A stretch of DNA of 21,440 nucleotides, taken from positions 1-21,440 of the forward strand of contig JADGJG010000392.1 of the NCBI GenBank assembly GCA_027596195.1, read 5' to 3'. Below are positions 17,682 through 21,440 of the stretch, piece after piece. Made by a program: the position numbers and the translations under genes. The notes below the pieces were generated by a model. It saw only the letters and a list, made by a program, of their open reading frames with translations, made no database searches and was not told where the DNA came from. Origin of the DNA: Podochytrium sp. JEL0797. Its lineage: Eukaryota; Chytridiomycota; Chytridiomycetes; Chytridiales; Chytriomycetaceae. Numbering within the stretch: the stretch's first letter is position 1; every line of letters starts with the position of its first letter.

Positions 17682-17883
17682 ACAATTATCTTTTATAATC
17701 CGATGTTTGATAGGGATATTCGCGTTGGAAAGCACATTTTGACTCCAACTTATGTGCAAAAACATGCGTCGGGCAACTAACAATTCAGGTTCGACGACTG
17801 AAATGTAATCAAGCTTTGAAGAGGAAAGGTTTCCGTTGTTTCGGTAGCGATAAACGATACGTATTCGAGAGACTTGTAGCTAG

Positions 17884-18435
17884 ATGATTGAATCCGAACG
17901 AGCCTCAAGCATTGACAGCCAGAACGACACTTGCACCTCACCCACGAAACTCGGCCGGGCGAAAAAAGATCCAACCAGCCACCGGTTGGCACAAAACAGG
18001 TAGGAATGGCCGTTTAGCCCTTCGTTGCACAACAGCTAAGACGAAATAATAGGGAAGCTCAGCGCGCAGGTCGCAGCCGTCAAGTCAACTACACCCGCGA
18101 ACTCGAAGCCAAGGTTGCGGCACTCTGCAAGTAAGTTGATGCCAAGCAACACCATGCACCCGAGGCTGGCATCCAGGCGAAACTGCAGCAACTTCAGTTC
18201 CTCCAAGAGCAAATCAAGCAGCAAAAGGAAATCATTGCGGCTTTGCAACCGGTTTCGAACAGTTGTAGTTTTTGTGTGACTCCTATTCTTGCGATGGGGC
18301 CGGTAGTGCCGAGCCCGGTGTCGCCATTTGTGCACGATCCGAACTTCACGGTTTCTAGACGAGGAGATTTAGTAGTGTCACGACTCCACTCGCACTTCTA
18401 TCCACGCCCCCATTTTTTAACGGAGTACAGTATAA
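17884..18435 (+). pseudogene. bZ13: recent tandem copy of bZ12 with a nonsense mutation
   Basis: Exon 1 (17884-17999) has the same 116-nt length as in bZ12, and the 53-bp intron (18000-18052) differs from its bZ12 counterpart at only two bases. Exon 2 begins EAQRAGRSRQVNYTRELEAK: Gly replaces the conserved Tyr/Phe of the basic region. A CAA-to-TAA change at 18132-18134 stops it after LCK. Beyond the stop the coiled coil and SPVSPFVHDPNFTVS continue in frame with a 3-base deletion. A deletion of about 36-40 bases then shifts the frame, and the end matching bZ12 fades near 18435. The TAA is part of GTAAGT, a good donor motif, but splicing there to the nearby CAGs would not restore the frame. 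At most a short peptide with half a zipper could be made. Confidence 0.85.
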
Positions 18436-18513
18436 TACATTTAATATATACATTTTTTTCCTATTTTCTATTTTTAATTGGTGTTGGAAATCCCTCCAAA
18501 TCGCCACCAAACC

Positions 18514-19991
18514 ATGACCGACCCTTCGCCCCGCCAACTCCGCCGCCCACCAACGAAACGCACGAAGACAGAACCACATCACACACCACATCATACCGAA
18601 ACAGATGCTGGCGACTCAGACAACCCCAGCGATCCGGAAACCTCGCAGCCTCCACGCGCACGGCCTGGACGCAAACGCATCGATGTGGTGGATCCAGACA
18701 ACAAGCGGTTGACGCAGAATCGGGCGGCACAGCGGGCGTATAGGGAGCGACAGGTGGAGAATTTGTTTCGTGATATCACGCTCACTGACTTCTCCGTTCA
18801 CTAGATTAATCATGTTAAGGAGTTGGAAGCAAGGGTGGTTGAGTTGTCTGCATTGGTTGAGTTGAGGGATTCCAAGGTTGAAGCTCTGCGGGCTGAAAAT
18901 GCGCGTCTTGTGGAATGCTTGAACGCGATGAATTCCAAAATCCAACAATGCAAATCCTGTGCGGATTCCGAGCTGGAATTTCCCGTGATTCCGGTACTTC
19001 TTCAGCAAACTCCATCGCTTAGTACCGCCAGCTCGTCCAATTCGATTCATCAATCGAATGCTGCGTTTGGCCCCCCTGTTGAATGGATGCCGTCAGCACC
19101 ATTCGATTCTGTGACACCGCTGGTTCCCTTTGTTTCGTCCCCAAAAGTGATCGAGTTTCCTGGCAGCGGCTTTCAAGCAACGGGCTCATCCATCGTAAGC
19201 GATTCCACGCTGATTCCATCCTCGCTGTCTTTGTTTGGGCCTCCCGAGGTGGATTCTATTTCTGAGGGGTTACGGCAGCTCGAATCGATCAAGAATTCAC
19301 CCACGATTGAGGAATACATTCATGGATATATTGTGAGTTCTGCCGCCGGATTTCGTGCAGTATGGTTGTTTTCTGATGCGGACAAACGTTGAACAAGCAG
19401 GGAATCACGAAATCCACCACCGTCAAATCCGTGCGCCATAATGTGATTCAAGCGATCCAGGTGCGCAGAAAACTTCTTGACGAGTGTAGCATTTTGGAGC
19501 GACATACCTGTATTCATGTGATGGAGGCGGGGAAGACGCGGAATCAGAGGCATCAGGATTACTTTTATCGGTGTTTTCGGGGGGCGAGTGGAAGTGGGGG
19601 CGGGGGGTCGGTGACGGGGTCTGTGGAGGGATCGGGGCCGAAAGTGGGGAGTATTGCGAGGACTATGTCGGCGCTGTTGGGCAAGATTCCGGCGTTGAAG
19701 GGGGTCAAGGAGCTTTCAGATGAGTTGGCGGAGTTGTCTGCGGTGAGTTGTGTTTTTGGGGTTGGGAGTGTTGGGGATGTCATGAACTCAATGTGTTTTG
19801 GTTTCGTTCGACAGTCTACAAACTTGCAAGACACTTCATGCGTCTCTGACACGCTGTTGAGATATATCGAGATTCAGTCGCAGTTGCAGGCTCTCTGTGT
19901 TTTGGAGGAGGATCGTACGAATTTGATGGTGGCGATGGAGATTGGGAGGGCGAGTAATCGTATGCATTTGGAGGAGATTTTGGAGATGTGA
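18514..19991 (+). CDS. bZ14: long-type AP-1-like bZIP transcription factor, 4 exons
   Basis: Exons 18514-18753, 18805-19332, 19401-19742 and 19815-19991 give 428 aa, all introns phase 0. RARPGRKRI precedes KRLTQNRAAQRAYRERQ|INH. Here the intron falls at the end of the basic region, not inside NRxAQ. The zipper (VKELEARVVELSALVELRDS, then VEALRAENARLVECL) is followed by Cys129-KS-Cys132 and a Ser/Pro-rich linker. The module begins LSLFGPPEVDSISEGLRQLE and has an intron after HGYI. It continues VRRKLLDECSILERHTCIHV, a Gly/Ser insert (GASGSGGGGSV), LLGKIPALKGVKELSDELAE, an intron after LSA, and EEDRTNLMVAMEIGRASNRM to the stop. The intron at 19743-19814 (72 bp) is open in frame. Relic D, downstream, resembles its exon 2/3 junction. 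Confidence 0.87.
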
Positions 19992-20058
19992 ATTTTGTGA
20001 GGAGGGTGTTGTTGCAACTTCAATTTTATTTTTTTTAAGCATCTTGAGAAGGGTTGGT

Positions 20059-20275
20059 CATGGCATATATCTTAACTGATGGCATATATATATAGTGAAT
20101 TTCGTGCGCAGTGGCAACAATCAAGCCGTGACCCAGTCCCACTGCAGAGACCATGGGAAAAGGTGATACACGAAATTCTCACCCGACGAAATTTCCACCT
20201 CCTCGACGCCCATCTTTTGTACATATCCGGTTATTTTGTTGGGAATCTGCTGCGAGACTTTGTGAAATGAGGGTG
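20059..20275 (+). pseudogene. Relic D: fragment of a bZ14-like C-terminal module
   Basis: In the 500-bp gap between bZ14 and bZ15 one frame reads KVIHEILTRRNFHLLDAHLL, which parallels NVIQAIQVRRKLLDECSILE of bZ14. Upstream of it, CATGGCATATAT and GAATTTCGTGCGCAGTGG resemble CATGGATATATT and GGATTTCGTGCAGTATGG at the bZ14 exon 2/intron junction, so the relic seems to keep some intron. No bZIP part is left. ATGGCATATAT occurs twice (near 20060 and 20080). The rest of the gap (20276-20412) shows nothing I can place. Confidence 0.55.
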
Positions 20276-20413
20276 GTGGGCTAGTATAGCCGCGAAAAAT
20301 GAATGGGATGAGGAAGGGGTGGCGAAATGATGCAGTTTTGTTGGTTCATGGTTGGCAGGCGTGATGTATAGAACACGAAGTCGTTTGCGGCGCAAAAGAA
20401 TCGCGTGGGGGCA

Positions 20414-20421
20414 GTATATAT
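20414..20421 (+). promoter_or_regulatory. TATA-like element upstream of bZ15
   Basis: TATATATT lies about 75 bp before the bZ15 ATG in a sequence with no coding signs. It fits a TATA box by position only. Confidence 0.3.
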
Positions 20422-20491
20422 TACCGGCCCTCAAATATTTGTAATCCTCTGAGAACTTTGCCCGACACTCGCCTCGTTATTCTTTCCCCGA

Positions 20492-21440
20492 ATGATTTCG
20501 CCTGATCAAAGCTCATCTGATTCTGAACGCATGCGAACCTCTTCGGAATCAAGTTACGCAGGCGGTGTTGGTGGCAGCGGCAGTGACGAAGCGTGCGTTG
20601 GAACATCTGTTGTCAAACCGAAGCGGGGCCGTAAGAGAATTCAAACTGAGGATTCTGGCGAGAGTCGGAGGTTGTTGCAGAATCGAGAGGCGCAACGGAA
20701 ATATCGCAGCCGGCAGGTAAAATGGGGCTTGCGGGTGTTTCACTGGTGGTGTACAGGAACATTGACACAACCCGATAGCAAAATTACGCCGTGGAGCTTG
20801 AACGAAAGGTGGACAAGTTGCAGAAAGAGTTGGAGGAAGCGAAATGTCAAAGTGCCGGAGGATTATCCGTCGATGTCAGCGCCGTGTCAGACCAGCTCAC
20901 CCAGTTGGCCAACGCGAATGAACAACTCACGAAATCGAATGAGTCTCTTACAAAAGAGAACAAGATGTTGAATGATCGTCTTTTGACGGTCCTTCCTGCA
21001 TTGGCTTCGGCTCGCCACGACGAAGGCTCGTCTATTCTCGCAACTTCAGTGGTTGCTCAAGAGCGGACAGTGAAGATTCCTTCTTCTGAGGAGTTGTTTG
21101 GTCCTTTGCATATGGATTCATTGGCTTCTGATCTGGGGTTGGTGCATGGAATCCGGTGCGAGTCTCGGGCGGAATACTTGCGAGCGTACGAGGTGAAATT
21201 AACTTATATAAGTAGGAGATACGCAACGTGCATATATACTAAGCCCATGATCAAATTAGGAAATGTCGAAACAAACAGACACACGCTCGATCCAACGAGC
21301 TGTCGTGAAAATGATGTCGACCCGTCGAACTTTGCTCGATGAATCAAGTCTGTTGCTTCGTCAACGCGTGATTGAAGTTACGGAGGACGCGAAACTGGTT
21401 AATATGGTGCATCACAAGTATTTGGTTTCGATTTACAGGA
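20492..21440 (+). CDS. bZ15: AP-1-like bZIP transcription factor, 3' end outside the window
   Basis: Exons 20492-20716, 20779-21192 and 21260 to the window edge give at least 273 aa in one phase-0 frame. KPKRGRKRI precedes RRLLQNREAQRKYRSRQ|QNY, with the intron at the same place as in bZ14. A long coiled coil follows (LERKVDKLQKELEEAK, then LTQLANANEQLTKSNESL up to LNDRLL). There is no CxxC. The module begins SSEELFGPLHMDSLASDLGL, matching bZ11 and bZ14. Intron 2 (GTGAAA...ATTAG) sits at the conserved place after LRAYE. Exon 3 gives STRRTLLDESSLLLRQRVIE, equivalent to KLLDSSLILERQQVIE of bZ11. The last bases, TTTACAGGA, could be a further acceptor but no good donor is in reach. The second half of the module must lie beyond 21440. 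Confidence 0.82.

Noticed and set aside
1..21440. CRISPR array, bacterial operon, ribosome binding sites or integrated virus
   Set aside because: No regular spacers and no Shine-Dalgarno spacing pattern are seen, and no viral replication or capsid gene. Introns in nearly every gene show a eukaryotic nuclear sequence.

Overview
The window reads as nuclear DNA of a fungus. All genes lie on the + strand and are split by short introns (about 49-97 bp, GT...AG). Stop codons are often followed by or fused to AATAAA. Almost every gene encodes a fungal AP-1-like (Yap1/Pap1-type) bZIP protein with the family signature of a PGRK-like patch followed by NRxAQRAFRERK. An early-diverging (chytrid-like) fungus is my guess from the family expansion; the sequence does not prove it.

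Layout. I number the bZIP units bZ1-bZ15 for reference only. bZ1 (25-796) is a short bZIP-only gene. bZ2 (1024-2136) is a frameshifted short-type copy. bZ3 (2396-3912) is an intact five-exon long-type gene. Next come relic A (3945-4249), bZ4 (4287-5547, a decayed bZ3 copy) and relic B (5775-5998). bZ5 (6126-7191) is an intact short-type gene. It is followed by relic C (7275-7437) and a broken non-bZIP coding fragment (7479-7740). bZ6 (7784-8657) has a 12-nt micro-exon. bZ7 (8886-10061) is an intact short-type gene. bZ8, bZ9 and bZ10 (10185-14019) are three consecutive long-type genes in which the invariant basic-region Asn is His. bZ11 (14235-16160) has seven exons. A HutD/Ves-family gene (16259-16831) is the only intact non-bZIP gene. 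bZ12 (17091-17680) and its pseudogene twin bZ13 (17884-18435) follow, then bZ14 (18514-19991), relic D (20059-20275) and bZ15 (20492 to the window end, incomplete).

How the genes relate. The proteins share three parts: an N-terminal PGRK-like patch, a bZIP, and a C-terminal helical module that I do not recognise. The short type carries the module once, with motifs LPSLxxxxxVDE ... EHRQLV ... EIGRxxNRxHYERL. The long type carries it as two related halves, with three phase-0 introns at conserved places. The basic-region helix is cut by introns at five different positions across the array. Five proteins carry a CxxC just after the zipper. Perfect TGACTCA/TGAGTCA elements, the classic AP-1/Gcn4 binding site, lie 50-140 bp upstream of five of the ATGs, which suggests auto- or cross-regulation within the cluster.

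The window is therefore a birth-and-death tandem array of AP-1-like regulators: about eleven genes that look usable, three clear pseudogenes and four relics. All exon models are read by eye from splice motifs and paralogue alignment, with no transcript evidence.
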